DNA of 64,000 nt from CBDFGS01 sp965247255 (lineage in GTDB: Bacteria > Chloroflexota > Dehalococcoidia > Lucifugimonadales > CAUZJF01): contig CBDFGS010000007.1 in NCBI GenBank assembly GCA_965247255.1, forward strand, positions 62,001 through 126,000. The letters run 5' to 3'. Numbering within the stretch: the stretch's first letter is position 1; every line of letters starts with the position of its first letter. A program made the translations under genes and the position numbers. Shown here piece after piece: positions 25,668 to 35,351 of the stretch. The notes under the pieces are model-generated. The model searched no databases. It was not told where the DNA came from and saw nothing but the letters and a program-made list of their open reading frames with translations.

Positions 25668-26843
25668 ATGAACTCCCGAGAGCGAATGAGGCTCGCAATG
25701 GCATTGGACGAGCCAGACCGGGTGCCGGTCATGTGCCAGCTCGCGGTCGGCCACTATTTCCTGCAATCGGGGGTGCAGCCCCTAGACGTGTGGTACACGT
25801 CCGAGGGCTTCGCGGAGGCGCTGATCGAGCTCCAGCAACGCTACAACTTCGACGGGATTTTGATCAATCTCCCGGGGAGGGAGCCCGGCTACGAGAGCTT
25901 GATTCAAAGAATCGAGCCGGGGCGGGAGGAGAGGAGCATCCGGTGGCGTAACGGCGACTACACGGCGTTTCCTGACGACGATAACCCTCACTACTACATG
26001 GCGGATGGCAACCGGTATTTCCCGACTTTCCAGGAGGTGAACCCGGAGGAGCTGTACTACGTCGAGCCGTGGGACATGACCGACATCACCTATCCGTTTA
26101 CTTGGGGCTTCGAGCCCGAACCGAGGCCGTTCGACGATTTCTTCCCGGCGCACCACTTCGACACGGTCAAGATGGTCAAGAAGAAGGTCGGCGAGAAGGT
26201 CTCCGTCCATTCGGAGATCTTCTCTCCGTGGTCCCAGTTCCTGGAGCTGCTGAACTACGAGCACGCGCTGATGGCGGTCCTGGACGATGCCGGAAAAGCT
26301 AAGGCGTGCCTCGACCGGCTGACAGAAGGCGCGATCGACCTCGCCAAGAAGCAGGCCGCTTGCAATGTCGACGCGGTCCTTATCTCGTCCGCATTCGCGG
26401 GCGCGGGGCTGATCTCACGCGAGCATTACGAGGAGTTCGTCTTGCCCTACGAGAGGCGGCTCATATCCGAGGTGAAGAAGGAGTATTCGATGCCGGTCTA
26501 CACGCATACGTGTGGGAGCATCGGCGACCGGCTCGATCTGATGGTGGCGACCGGGACCAACGGCATCGATACGCTGGACCCTCCGCCGCTGGGCACGGTG
26601 GAGCTCGAGGAGGCCAAAGAGGTCCTCAAGGGCAAGACGTTCATCAAGGGCAATGTCGACCCGGTCAGCACCCTGCTGCGCGGCGACGCCTCGGGCGCCA
26701 GAGACAACGTACGGCGTAGAATCGGCATAGGGAAGCCTGAAGGCGGGTACATATTGAGCTCGGCGTGCTCGGTCTCGCCACACACGCCGCCGGAAAACAT
26801 CGAGCTGCTGGCGCAGCTGACCGAGGAGTACGGGGGGTACTAG
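25668..26843 (+). CDS. Uroporphyrinogen decarboxylase-family protein (zinc methyltransferase-like)
   Basis: A 391-residue TIM barrel starting MNSRERMRLAMALDEPDRVP, the standard URO-D-family opening. An upstream in-frame GTG (25,644) would add eight unconserved residues. The C-terminal half has VYTHTCGSIGDRLDLM and ILSSACSVSPHTPPENI, i.e. the His-x-Cys...Cys zinc ligands of corrinoid methyltransferases (MtaA/CmuA type) rather than true heme-pathway HemE. KGNVDPVSTLLRG is also typical. It probably transfers or accepts a methyl group or decarboxylates an aromatic or other acid. No corrinoid protein gene is adjacent. Confidence 0.88.
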   Translation: MNSRERMRLAMALDEPDRVPVMCQLAVGHYFLQSGVQPLDVWYTSEGFAEALIELQQRYNFDGILINLPGREPGYESLIQRIEPGREERSIRWRNGDYTAFPDDDNPHYYMADGNRYFPTFQEVNPEELYYVEPWDMTDITYPFTWGFEPEPRPFDDFFPAHHFDTVKMVKKKVGEKVSVHSEIFSPWSQFLELLNYEHALMAVLDDAGKAKACLDRLTEGAIDLAKKQAACNVDAVLISSAFAGAGLISREHYEEFVLPYERRLISEVKKEYSMPVYTHTCGSIGDRLDLMVATGTNGIDTLDPPPLGTVELEEAKEVLKGKTFIKGNVDPVSTLLRGDASGARDNVRRRIGIGKPEGGYILSSACSVSPHTPPENIELLAQLTEEYGGY

Positions 26844-26866
26844 GGCGCGGCAAGCAGCGCCCCTAC
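26843..26866. repeat. Dispersed repeat, family R2
   Basis: GGGCGCGGCAAGCAGCGCCC followed by CTAC. Related copies are at 29,612-29,635, 30,762-30,783 and 35,352-35,375. Here it overlaps the end of the URO-D gene. Confidence 0.65.
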
Positions 26867-26872
26867 AGGAAC

Positions 26873-26910
26873 GGGGAAATCCCCCTTGCCCCCTTTGCAA
26901 AGGGGGTTCA
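26873..26910. repeat. Dispersed repeat, family R3
   Basis: AATCCCCCTTGCCCCCTTTG followed by CAAAGGGGGTT. It lies between convergent genes right after an R2 copy. Confidence 0.7.
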
Positions 26911-26975
26911 AAAAGCGCCCTCATCAAACTGCGGCTAGGGTGAGCCCGGCGCGGTAAGGGCGGTGCGCCCAGGGG

Positions 26976-28034
26976 CTAGTTGCTAGAGAGGGTTGGGGCC
27001 CTGAGCGCCGGAGCGAGGTCGGTCTCCTCCAGCTGATAGGCCTCTTTCTGGTAGACCTGAATGCGGTACGCATTCCAGTCGGGGATGAACATCCGACCCT
27101 GGTCGTCGACCGTGACCGAGGTGACGTGCCGGAACAGCCTCGCTTCTTCCATATCGGTCATCTCGCGGAGCCGAATGAGCCGCTTCCTGGTCCGGATGAT
27201 GTCTCGCTCGCTATTGGACATCGTCGCGTCTCCGGTAAACTTCTGGACGTAGCGGCCTTCCGGAGAGAAGAGCTGCACCCGGTTGTGGGCGGCCCGGACC
27301 GGCTCCGCGCCGCCTCGGTCGACCACGTAGATATCGTAGTCGCCGTCAACCGCGATTCCCATGGGCCGGTCTAGCTGTCCGTCGCCGGTCCCCGACTTTC
27401 CGAACGCGAAGAGGAACTCGCCGTCGCTTGTGAACTTCTGGACTCGGTCGTTCCGCCAGTCGGAAATGTAGACATCGCCGTCACCGTCCACGGCTACGCC
27501 CCAGGGCATATTGAACTCCCCTTGAGCATCGCCGAACGAGCCCCATGTCATCAGGAAGCCGCCCTCCTTGGTGAACTTCTGCACCCGGTGGTTCATGGAG
27601 TCGACAACGTACAGGTCTTCGTCGGAACTAAATGCGATACCGGTGGGACGGTCGAGCTGACCATCGCTTGCCCCTTGCCGACCCCACTTGCGCAGGAAGT
27701 CGCCGTCGCTATTCCAGACTGAGATTCGGTGGATGCCCTCATCGGAGACGTATATGTTCTCGTCGCTATCAACGGCGATAGCGAGCGGCCAGATCAAAGT
27801 CCCATCCTCGACCGCCGACGCGTCCGGTATGGGGTCGCGGTCGGTCCACCCGATCCCGATGGTACCGAGGTTCTCCTCGTCCTCGTTGAAAACCTGGATA
27901 TTGCTCCACGTAAGGGAGTAGATGCGTCCCTCCTTGCCAAACGCAATGGCGTTGGGGTGGTTCGTGACCCCCTTTCGACCGAACGTCTTCAAATATGGGA
28001 ATCCGGCTCTGAGTAGCGCATGTGGCTTGGGCAT
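26976..28034 (-). CDS. NHL-repeat beta-propeller protein
   Basis: A 352-residue protein with at least five NHL blades of the type GQLDRPTGIAFSSDEDLYVV, each followed by DSMNHRVQKFTKEG, e.g. GEFNMPWGVAVDGDGDVYIS and GQLDRPMGIAVDGDYDIYVV. There is no signal peptide, though partners in such clusters are often extracytoplasmic. These six-bladed propellers act as binding platforms or, in some families, lyases. It lies 45 bases downstream of a DUF1800 gene on the same strand, so the two are probably co-transcribed. The ligand is unknown. Confidence 0.88.
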   Translation of the reverse strand: MPKPHALLRAGFPYLKTFGRKGVTNHPNAIAFGKEGRIYSLTWSNIQVFNEDEENLGTIGIGWTDRDPIPDASAVEDGTLIWPLAIAVDSDENIYVSDEGIHRISVWNSDGDFLRKWGRQGASDGQLDRPTGIAFSSDEDLYVVDSMNHRVQKFTKEGGFLMTWGSFGDAQGEFNMPWGVAVDGDGDVYISDWRNDRVQKFTSDGEFLFAFGKSGTGDGQLDRPMGIAVDGDYDIYVVDRGGAEPVRAAHNRVQLFSPEGRYVQKFTGDATMSNSERDIIRTRKRLIRLREMTDMEEARLFRHVTSVTVDDQGRMFIPDWNAYRIQVYQKEAYQLEETDLAPALRAPTLSSN

Positions 28035-28079
28035 AGCTATCCCCTATCCTAACTTTCCCGGCGAAGGGACTTGTACGAC

Positions 28080-29447
28080 CTATCCGAACTGGTATTCCCT
28101 GGTCGAGACGATGAGCTGCAGCATCTTGATGACGCGTGCCTCGAGATCTTCGCGGTCGACGCCGTTGTGGAAGTCGAGGACTCCCCCGGGCTCGGCTTGG
28201 CCGAGCAAGATATCGCGCGATTCGCTGCCGACCTGCATGGGGCCCAGTAGGTCGAGGCAACGGTCGACTAGTTGCTCGGGAGTGAGCGGAGTGTCCTCCG
28301 CCAGGCGGTCCATAATTCCCCGTATGCCCGGAAGGGAAGGGTCCGAGACCTCGGCGATGGCGTAGTTGACGCGCTCGTTCAGGGTGCCGCCGTCGATCCA
28401 CTCCGGCCCGGTGTGCCACCCCTCGACCGATAGCGGGTTTATGAGGGTCTGGCCCATCGACTGGGCCGCGCCGTCGTAGCGGTTCATCCCGGGCTGAGGC
28501 ACCCTGAAGGTACCCTGAAGCTTGAGTAGCCCCGCCACCAACTCGACCGGGCTCTTCACCCGCTTAAACTGGGCTTCTTTGAAGAAGTCCGCATTGAACA
28601 GCGCTCTCAGGACCGGTCGTATCTGGCCCTCTGATTCGAGGTACACCTCGGACAGGGCATCGATGGCCTCCGGGTCCTGGGGAGGCACTTCGTTCCAGGT
28701 GGCCACCGGGGTCTCGTCGGCCACGAAGTAGTTGTACAGGAGCCTGGACAGGAATCTGGCCGTTGCCGGCTGCTTCACGACGATGTCTACGATGTCCTCG
28801 CCGTTGAACGCGCCGGTCTCCCCGAGGAACGTCTTGACGCTATCGTCGTGCTCCTCCTCATCGTAGACAAACCGGGCGGGAATCGTCGTACTCGGTATGA
28901 TGGAGGTGAAGCTCCATCCCGTGAACGCCTGGGTCGACGCCTTTACGTCTTCCTCCGTATAGTTCCCAACCCCCATGGAGAAGAGCTCGAGCAGCTCCCG
29001 CCCGTAGTTCTCGTTGGGCGCCCTCTTCAGGTTCTCCTGGTTGTCCAGCCAGTAGATCATGGCGGGATCGGTGGAAACGCCGACGAGGACGGTGCGTAGG
29101 TCGGAGAGGGCGTTGCGGCGAAACGCAGCTATCTGATGATGAAGTGGGTCGTGGTTGTTGGACTTCGAAAAGCCCGTAGCGAGCAGCTGGTGCCAGAAAA
29201 GCGTCATCTTCTCGTTCAGGGGGGTGCCGGTGTTGACGAACCGATATATCCAGCCGGTCCGCCAGGCCATCTTGTGGTACCGGAACAGAAGGTCTTCGTC
29301 GACGTCGTGGGACTGCTCCGGATGCAGCAGGTCCTCTACCACGTTCTCGTAGCCCCTGCCAACGAGGTCCTCGAGCTCATCGCGACTTGCGCTGAACCCA
29401 GCCCGGCGCATCAGGTGTGCCATCAAATACAGGTCGTCGTTAGACAT
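28080..29447 (-). CDS. DUF1800-domain protein
   Basis: A 455-residue protein beginning at reverse ATG 29447 with GGGAGGT 5 bases upstream. The family pattern includes AHLMRRAGFSASRDELEDLV, MTLFWHQLLATGFSK, NENYGRELLELFSMGVGNYT, GRELLEL-type helices and a C-terminal DILLGQAEPGGVLDF. DUF1800 proteins are widespread in Planctomycetes, Chloroflexi and Proteobacteria, often beside DUF1501 proteins. Their function is not established, but they are thought to act in envelope or secreted-protein processing. Here the partner is an NHL propeller instead, and no DUF1501 gene is present. Confidence 0.88.
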   Translation of the reverse strand: MSNDDLYLMAHLMRRAGFSASRDELEDLVGRGYENVVEDLLHPEQSHDVDEDLLFRYHKMAWRTGWIYRFVNTGTPLNEKMTLFWHQLLATGFSKSNNHDPLHHQIAAFRRNALSDLRTVLVGVSTDPAMIYWLDNQENLKRAPNENYGRELLELFSMGVGNYTEEDVKASTQAFTGWSFTSIIPSTTIPARFVYDEEEHDDSVKTFLGETGAFNGEDIVDIVVKQPATARFLSRLLYNYFVADETPVATWNEVPPQDPEAIDALSEVYLESEGQIRPVLRALFNADFFKEAQFKRVKSPVELVAGLLKLQGTFRVPQPGMNRYDGAAQSMGQTLINPLSVEGWHTGPEWIDGGTLNERVNYAIAEVSDPSLPGIRGIMDRLAEDTPLTPEQLVDRCLDLLGPMQVGSESRDILLGQAEPGGVLDFHNGVDREDLEARVIKMLQLIVSTREYQFG

Positions 29448-29798
29448 GGTTACCTCCCACCTAGCCTGAGCCCGCAACCATTCCTTCGGCTAGGGCGGTA
29501 TTATCTCACATAATTTTCATTAGGGCTTGGAAGCGCCTGGCGGCCGGGTAGCGCTCAGGGTGTGGTGTTGTCATGGCGTGCTTGGGCCCGTCGAAGGCAG
29601 GCGTTGAGGGTGGGCGCGGCAAGCGGGGCCCCTACGAAAGGGGCGGTGCAACTCGCCCATTTTATGCGCTGTTACCCCATCCCGTTATCTGGGTCGTGGC
29701 GAAACCTCACCCCCGAACGAAATGACTTCGTTTCCATTTCTTCCCTCCTCTCTGCATGCGGAGAGCGCCGGGGTGAGGTAACCGGTCCGCCGCTGCGC
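29448..29798. other. Intergenic region of about 350 bases with repeats
   Basis: It contains an R2 repeat (29,612-29,635) and a long imperfect hairpin whose arms are CCTCACCCC (29,704) and GGGGTGAGG (29,771-29,779). No gene was found. Confidence 0.5.
29612..29635. repeat. Dispersed repeat, family R2
   Basis: GGGCGCGGCAAGCGGGGCCC followed by CTAC, in a gap between same-strand genes. Confidence 0.6.
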
Positions 29799-30674
29799 TC
29801 AGCTGGCGGGCAGGATGCCAAGCTTGGGCTCGGGGCGCGGAGGGCTCTGGCCTGCGATAGCCGCCTCCTGCTGCTCCTCAGTCATCGGCTTGAACCGCTC
29901 GGCGGCGTCGAACACCTTGGCCAATAGCCTGGTGTCGCCGACGCTTGGCGCGGTGTGTATCGGCTGAGAGAGCAGCCACCACAGAGCGCGGTCGATCTCC
30001 GCCTGATCGCGGTGCGGGTCGTACCAGGTTGCGTATTCGCGCTCGTGGTCCCCCCACCCTCCCCGGGCCATCATCTTGATCGTCTGTACGCCGACGTTCC
30101 TCAAAGTCGCCTCGTCCAGCAGCTTCTCGGCGTCCGCGCGGTACTCGGTGTTGCGGTAGATCGAGGCGTTAACCGGGAACATTATCGTATCGAAGTCGAA
30201 GCGGCGTAGGGCCTCGAGGTGGGTTCCGGGCGCCTCAGGGCCGTGTCCGGTTATGCCGATCCAGCGCGTCAGGCCCTGGTCGCGTAGCTCGACGAGGGCC
30301 TGCAGCGCCCCGTCGGAGGCCGTGACGGCGTCCAGCTTCTCAAGTGTGCCGACCGCGTGCAGCTGGAAGAGGTCGAACGACTCGACGCCGAGCCTCGCCA
30401 TGCACTCGCGTATGTTTTGCCATGCCTCGTCCTTGGTCGGCTTGCCGGTCTTGGCGCCGAGGAATATTCCGCTGCGTATCTTCGGCATCCACGGCGCAAG
30501 CCTCTCCATCGCCTCACCGTAGCTGGGCGCTATGTCGATGTGGTTTACGCCGTGGTCAAGCGCAAGCTGGATGGCCTCATCGGCCGTATCCTGGGGCACA
30601 CGTCCAAGCCCCGCCATGCCCAGGGTGACCACCGTGCTTTGGTGGCCGGTCCTGCCGAGCTCACGCTTTTGCAT
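29799..30674 (-). CDS. Aldo/keto reductase
   Basis: A 291-residue NADPH-dependent oxidoreductase barrel. The start is reverse ATG 30674 (MQKRELGRTGHQSTVVTLGM) with AAGGAGA 7 bases upstream; an upstream ATG adds 15 unconserved residues. The catalytic tetrad is visible as Asp and Tyr in HIDIAPSYGE, Lys in FLGAKTGKP and His in LFQLHAVG. The C-terminal part contains the unusual proline-rich tail SPPRPEPKLGILPAS. The substrate is unknown, probably a sugar or keto compound given the neighbouring sugar-metabolism genes. A second member is at 37,336-38,256. Confidence 0.9.
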   Translation of the reverse strand: MQKRELGRTGHQSTVVTLGMAGLGRVPQDTADEAIQLALDHGVNHIDIAPSYGEAMERLAPWMPKIRSGIFLGAKTGKPTKDEAWQNIRECMARLGVESFDLFQLHAVGTLEKLDAVTASDGALQALVELRDQGLTRWIGITGHGPEAPGTHLEALRRFDFDTIMFPVNASIYRNTEYRADAEKLLDEATLRNVGVQTIKMMARGGWGDHEREYATWYDPHRDQAEIDRALWWLLSQPIHTAPSVGDTRLLAKVFDAAERFKPMTEEQQEAAIAGQSPPRPEPKLGILPAS

Positions 30675-30761
30675 CGCCTTCTCCTTAGCGCCGAAGTCGA
30701 TAAGTGCTGGTCGGCGCACGGTCGTATATTAACTCAAACTGCTGTACGGATGGCGGGGCGA

Positions 30762-30783
30762 GTACGGCAAGTAGCGCCCGTAC
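30762..30783. repeat. Dispersed repeat, family R2 (diverged)
   Basis: GTACGGCAAGTAGCGCCCGT followed by AC. It is a diverged copy of the R2 motif in the divergent promoter region. Confidence 0.5.
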
Positions 30784-30905
30784 GACTAAGGGGGCAGCAG
30801 TGTCGATGTGGGTGCGAGCTCCAGGGATGGACGACGCCTGCGCTTCACGCGTAGAATCACATCCGGCTGTCTGGCCGAGGCGAGCACCAGTAGAAAGGGA
30901 ATTAG

Positions 30906-31766
30906 TTGAGTACAAGCACCAACGAACAAGATGCGTCTTATCTGTGGACCGCGGAGGAGATTCGAGACAGGCTCGGATGTTCGTCGATCGTTTTCGAGCG
31001 GGACCACCTTCTGCGGGCCGAGGAGGTAGCCAAGTTGCGCGAGTCGGGAATCACGCGGATCGAGGTCTGCGGGCTCGGCGACCCCGGCCACCTCGATATC
31101 CACGACCGCGAGTACATCTCCGAACTCATCTCGGAGTGTGAAAGGCAGGGTGTATCAATCGTATCGGTACACAGCCCCAACTTCCTCTACAACTCCGACA
31201 ACGAGGACAACCGTAGACGCGCTGTGACCGAGGGCGTCCTCGCGGCGAAGGTGGCGGAGGAGATGGGGGCGGGGGTGATGGTGTGTCACTTCGTGCCTGA
31301 GGAGCCGTCGGAAAAGAGCGTTACGGAGATGCTGGACCACCTCGAGGGATACTCAATCAAACTCGGCATCGAGAACGGCCGCGACCTCGCCGACTACGCA
31401 GCGTTCGTTGACAAGATCGGCTCGGACCGCTTCGGCATGGTCGTCGACATCGGCCACACCAGGGATCAAGACGAGATCAACCCCTTCATCAAGAAGGACA
31501 GAGCGCGAGAGACGATGGCCCAGTGCGGTGACCGCTTGATCCACCTGCACCTGCACGACTGGATAGACGGGGACCACTGCTCACCGCTGGAAGGCAGCAT
31601 CGAATGGGCCGAGGTGTTCGCCGCCTTCAAGGACATCGGCTACAGCGGGCACTTCATGTTCGAGGCGGTGTACCCGCCGTGGGCCCGCGAGAACGCCCCG
31701 GACTATATAGTGGGCAAGGTCGCGGGTTTCCCTGAGGGGTTCGTGGAGCGCTACGGGAACGGCTGA
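30906..31766 (+). CDS. Sugar phosphate isomerase/epimerase-like TIM barrel
   Basis: A 286-residue xylose-isomerase-like barrel. Ligand positions are IKLGIENGRDLADY (Glu), FGMVVDIGHTRDQDE (Asp, His), LIHLHLHDWIDGDHC (His, Asp) and GHFMFEAVYPPW (Glu). The start is TTG 30906 with AAAGGGAA 8 bases upstream. It shares its fold, but little sequence, with the protein at 7,368-8,222. It heads a plus-strand run of carbohydrate-related genes (30,906-39,712), so it probably handles a sugar or polyol released by the glycosidase-like proteins that follow. Confidence 0.86.
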   Translation: MSTSTNEQDASYLWTAEEIRDRLGCSSIVFERDHLLRAEEVAKLRESGITRIEVCGLGDPGHLDIHDREYISELISECERQGVSIVSVHSPNFLYNSDNEDNRRRAVTEGVLAAKVAEEMGAGVMVCHFVPEEPSEKSVTEMLDHLEGYSIKLGIENGRDLADYAAFVDKIGSDRFGMVVDIGHTRDQDEINPFIKKDRARETMAQCGDRLIHLHLHDWIDGDHCSPLEGSIEWAEVFAAFKDIGYSGHFMFEAVYPPWARENAPDYIVGKVAGFPEGFVERYGNG

Positions 31767-31855
31767 CGAAGCTTAGCCCGAGTCGCAGGGCGATTCGAGA
31801 TTCGCGAGACCCTTCTCCTCGCGGCTGCCAAGGATTATACTGCGGGGCGTCTGGT

Positions 31856-31890
31856 GAATCCCCCCAAACCCTCCTTTTTCAAAGGGGGCG
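31856..31890. repeat. Dispersed repeat, family R3, abutting a gene start
   Basis: AATCCCCCCAAACCCTCC then TTTTTCAAAGGGGGCG. The AAAGGGGG end lies just upstream of the GTG start at 31,897 and may serve as its ribosome binding site. Confidence 0.65.
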
Positions 31891-31896
31891 AGTTGA

Positions 31897-33915
31897 GTGC
31901 AGCATTTTCCCAAAGGGCGCGAGGCACCCCCAGGCCAACGCGACACATTATCCCCGGAGGACGCCCACCCAGTGCCCATAGATATCGCAACTACCCGCTT
32001 CGCTAAAGACGACCTCTTCTCGTACGACCTGGATGTCGTGAGCATCGCCCGGGGACTCAACGCCAACTTCATCCTCATCACTTTTACGGGCACCGGAGGG
32101 GATAAGGAGAGGTGGTTCCAAAAGCTCATTCCGGAGTTCGTCAAGACGAGCAACGAAGCCGGCATCGACGTGAGCTTCTACATGAAACTGACCAACATCA
32201 TGTGGCAGCCGATGTTTCACGAGCGCCCGGAGTCGAGGGACTGGGTGATGGTGTACCAGGACGGCTCCCCCGCCGTGTACGGCGCCAACCCCGCGCGGTA
32301 CATGGGGTGCTTGAACAATGCCGGCTGGCGCGCCCACCTCAAGGAGGCGATCAGCAAAGCGGTCCCCTATGGGCCCGCTGCGCTCTTCTACGACAACTGC
32401 TTCATTCCGATGCGCTCGGGCGGACCGACCGACGAGGCCTCCGCCGCTGGATGGGCGTGTTACTGCAATACGTGCAGGGAGCTGTTCAAACCCTTCACGA
32501 GGGAGACTCTTGGCTGGGAATGCGACCTTCCCACAGCGCCGGACTGGCAAGACCCCGTCTGGCAGGCCTTCATCAAGTTCAGGGACAAGTCATTGGTGGA
32601 CGTGCTGGATATGATCGTCAAGCACGCGCATTCCCTGGACCCGGACATCATGGTGTACCCCAACGTGTGCCCGCCGTACCAGGGCGGAGGTGGGGCGAAG
32701 GGCTCCGCGACCAAGGAGGTCGCCAAGGTGGTCGACCTGCTGCTCTTCGAGAAGCGGGGCTCGCCGGCCCTGGCGACCCCGCCGCAAGGGGGCATGCCTA
32801 GGCCGTCGACCATCGCCGTCGACTACAAGTACGGGGCCGCGCTCAAAGACACCCCGGTCTGGTACCGGCTCAACAAGGGGGGCGACACCTACACCGCGCC
32901 TCAGATTCAGCTTGGGATGGCCGAGGCTTCGGCATTCAACGGCGCCAACCACCACGTCATGGCCCACCATCTTGCCAGGGACCCCGACAAAGCTGAGAGC
33001 GTCAGACTCTACTACACCTTCCTCGAGAACAACAGCGAGTACTACACGGACGTCCGGCAGGTCGCGGATGTGGCGCTGCTCGCCTCGACGCCCACAGCCC
33101 ATTGGTACTACCCCGACCGCGTCTCGCAGGGGCACGAGCTTCCCCAGGACATACGCGGCATGGGGCAGGCGCTGGTCGAGGCGCACGTCCCGTTCAACGT
33201 CGTAACGGAGGACGACCTCGCGGACGGCCTGGACCCCTACCGCGCGTTGGTGATACCGAACGCCGCCTGCATGAGCGACGAGCACGTCGCGGCCGTCTCG
33301 GAGTTCGTCGAAAGCGGCGGCGGCCTCGTAGCCACCGGTGTGAGCTCACTCTACGACGAGGACTACCGCATTCGGCAAGACTTCGGCCTGGCGGAAACCC
33401 TCGGCGTGCACCATGGCCAGCAAACAGACGGCCCTGTGAAAAGCTCCTTCGGCTCCGGGCTGTCGGTATACCTTCCGGGCACTCCGGAGCAGGACTTCTG
33501 GGACAGCGGATCGCCGGAGAGCGCCTCGCTGATCGAGGATGCCCTGGGTCACGTGCTGCGGGGCGATTGGCAGATTGAGGTGGACGCGCCGTCTGTGGTG
33601 GTAGTGAACGTTGCCGAGAAGGTCGACAGCGGGGCCACGCTGCTTCACCTGGTGAATTTCGACCTATGGCTAACGGAGAACCAGCCGTCGACCCCGTCCG
33701 GGCCATCGCCGAAATCTTCGAGGCTCGCCAGGCGGATCGAGGGGATATCTGTCAAGCTGCGAAAGCCCGCGGGCAAGTCGTTGAACAAGATCACGCTCGT
33801 ATCTCCGGACTTCGACAATGCGCCGCGACTGGAGCCGGAGGAGACCGCAGAGCACGTGAGCTTCGTGGTGCCCCTATTGAAGGTCTACGACGTGATCGCG
33901 CTAGAGTGGCGTTAG
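31897..33915 (+). CDS. Putative glycoside hydrolase with beta-galactosidase-trimerisation-like domain
   Basis: A 672-residue protein. Residues about 25-380 look like a TIM-barrel glycosidase of the GHL6 / fucosidase-like type: FYDNCFIPMRSGG, the cysteine cluster WACYCNTC, DIMVYPNVCPPYQGGGG. Residues about 400-560 resemble the trimerisation domain of GH42 beta-galactosidases (YRALVIPNAACMSDEHVAAV, VESGGGLVATGVSSLYDEDY). A C-terminal beta-domain follows. The GTG start at 31897 comes directly after an R3 repeat. No signal peptide is seen. The exact substrate is unknown; the sialidase-like and propeller proteins downstream suggest complex glycan use. Confidence 0.75.
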   Translation: MQHFPKGREAPPGQRDTLSPEDAHPVPIDIATTRFAKDDLFSYDLDVVSIARGLNANFILITFTGTGGDKERWFQKLIPEFVKTSNEAGIDVSFYMKLTNIMWQPMFHERPESRDWVMVYQDGSPAVYGANPARYMGCLNNAGWRAHLKEAISKAVPYGPAALFYDNCFIPMRSGGPTDEASAAGWACYCNTCRELFKPFTRETLGWECDLPTAPDWQDPVWQAFIKFRDKSLVDVLDMIVKHAHSLDPDIMVYPNVCPPYQGGGGAKGSATKEVAKVVDLLLFEKRGSPALATPPQGGMPRPSTIAVDYKYGAALKDTPVWYRLNKGGDTYTAPQIQLGMAEASAFNGANHHVMAHHLARDPDKAESVRLYYTFLENNSEYYTDVRQVADVALLASTPTAHWYYPDRVSQGHELPQDIRGMGQALVEAHVPFNVVTEDDLADGLDPYRALVIPNAACMSDEHVAAVSEFVESGGGLVATGVSSLYDEDYRIRQDFGLAETLGVHHGQQTDGPVKSSFGSGLSVYLPGTPEQDFWDSGSPESASLIEDALGHVLRGDWQIEVDAPSVVVVNVAEKVDSGATLLHLVNFDLWLTENQPSTPSGPSPKSSRLARRIEGISVKLRKPAGKSLNKITLVSPDFDNAPRLEPEETAEHVSFVVPLLKVYDVIALEWR

Positions 33916-33945
33916 TATGGGCTAACCGGTACTGGGGAGTGTCTC

Positions 33946-35244
33946 ATGAGCAACGTTCCGATGACGCGGCCCGAAGAGGCCCTGGCGATACACGACCAGA
34001 GCTATAGCCATTCGCTGACCTTCGTCGGCTTGGAGGGGGGACGAATCCTACTCTCCAACGGAAGGATCTTCCGGCACAGCGACGACGGCGGCGTCTCCTG
34101 GAGCGAGGAGTACGCCGGCGAGACGGCGGACGGCGAGCCCCTTGAGGGTAGCTGCGCCTGCATGGTGAAGCTGTCCGGCGGCGCCATCGGCCTGGCGACC
34201 ATGAGGATCAAGCCCGGCTCGGACGTAGTCTACGATACCGAGATGGTCTTCCGGCGCTCGGAAGACGGCGGGAGAAACTGGTCGCCGGCGGTGGTCATGA
34301 ACACGGGCCTCATGCGAGCCCACGCCTACCAGGACACGATGCTGCGCACCGAGTCCGGACGCATCATCCAGCCGGTCTACTTTAGCGTCGGGCAAGGGAG
34401 CTGGCACCACGAGGATGCGCCGTTCCTCGGCGTCTACCTCAACGGCAAGCTGGTCTCCCCCGACGCCCACTTCTACGACCCCCACTTTACGGCCAGCTAC
34501 GTTCTCTACAGCGACGACGAGGGCGAGACGTGGCAGAGGAACCGCGACGGCGAGCTCCACATCATCATGGAGCCCGGCGGTCCCACCGAGCAGACGAACG
34601 AGGGTTCCGTGGTCGAAGTCACGCCGGGACACCTGCTGATGATCATGCGCTGCAGGCTCGGCCGGCTCTTCCAGGCGTGGTCCGAGGACAACGGCGAGAC
34701 GTGGTCCAGGCCCGAACCCACGCAACTGGCGGGAACGCAGGCCCCCGGGCAGATACGCAGGCTACCCTCAGGGCACCTGCTCGTCGTATGGACTCAGCAG
34801 AGCTACGAGGAGATCCGGCAGGGGTACATCCGCACCCGGCTCTCGTCGGCGATCAGCAGGAATGGGGGCGGCATCTGGGAGAGCTTCCAGAACGTGGAGT
34901 CGCTGCACGAGGAGACGCACGTCGAGCCGGGGCCCATCGAGCTCGTCCGTCCGGCGGGCAGCTACTCGATTCTGCCGGGCCCGGCCTCAGAGAACGACGC
35001 TGGCTACGTGGCGCCTATCATGGAAGGCTACGGCCGTTGGTCGTACCCCTCGGTCTACGTGGCGGAGGACCGCGTGCTCATATCCCACACGCAGTCCGTC
35101 CACGACTCCGTCACGGGAGAGGTGGACGACAACAGCGGCAGCAAGCTCAAGGTGCTCCCGATCTCCTGGTTCTACGGCGGGATGGACCCGACCGCGGAGA
35201 GCACGCTGCTGACCAAGATACGCGACCTGCCGCCTCGGCCGTAA
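33946..35244 (+). CDS. Sialidase-like six-bladed propeller with Asp-boxes
   Basis: A 432-residue protein with at least four Asp-box motifs: HSDDGGVSWSEE, RSEDGGRNWSP, SDDEGETWQRN and WSEDNGETWSRP, plus a degenerate SRNGGGIWES. Sialidases use an arginine triad, Tyr/Glu and Asp, and candidates exist (RTESGRIIQPVYF, LLMIMRCRLGRLFQ), but I cannot confirm the full set. No signal peptide is seen, so a cytoplasmic or non-classical role is likely. The gene starts 30 bases after the glycosidase gene and is probably in the same operon. BNR-repeat proteins of this sort also include non-enzymatic binders. Confidence 0.82.
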   Translation: MSNVPMTRPEEALAIHDQSYSHSLTFVGLEGGRILLSNGRIFRHSDDGGVSWSEEYAGETADGEPLEGSCACMVKLSGGAIGLATMRIKPGSDVVYDTEMVFRRSEDGGRNWSPAVVMNTGLMRAHAYQDTMLRTESGRIIQPVYFSVGQGSWHHEDAPFLGVYLNGKLVSPDAHFYDPHFTASYVLYSDDEGETWQRNRDGELHIIMEPGGPTEQTNEGSVVEVTPGHLLMIMRCRLGRLFQAWSEDNGETWSRPEPTQLAGTQAPGQIRRLPSGHLLVVWTQQSYEEIRQGYIRTRLSSAISRNGGGIWESFQNVESLHEETHVEPGPIELVRPAGSYSILPGPASENDAGYVAPIMEGYGRWSYPSVYVAEDRVLISHTQSVHDSVTGEVDDNSGSKLKVLPISWFYGGMDPTAESTLLTKIRDLPPRP

Positions 35245-35351
35245 GGTTTTGTCTCAGAGCGTCCGTCGGCGCTGTGATCGCGGCATTCGCGAGGCCCAGA
35301 GCCTGCGCTGAGCTTGCCGAAGTGCCGAACGGAACTTGCCGGAACGGAATC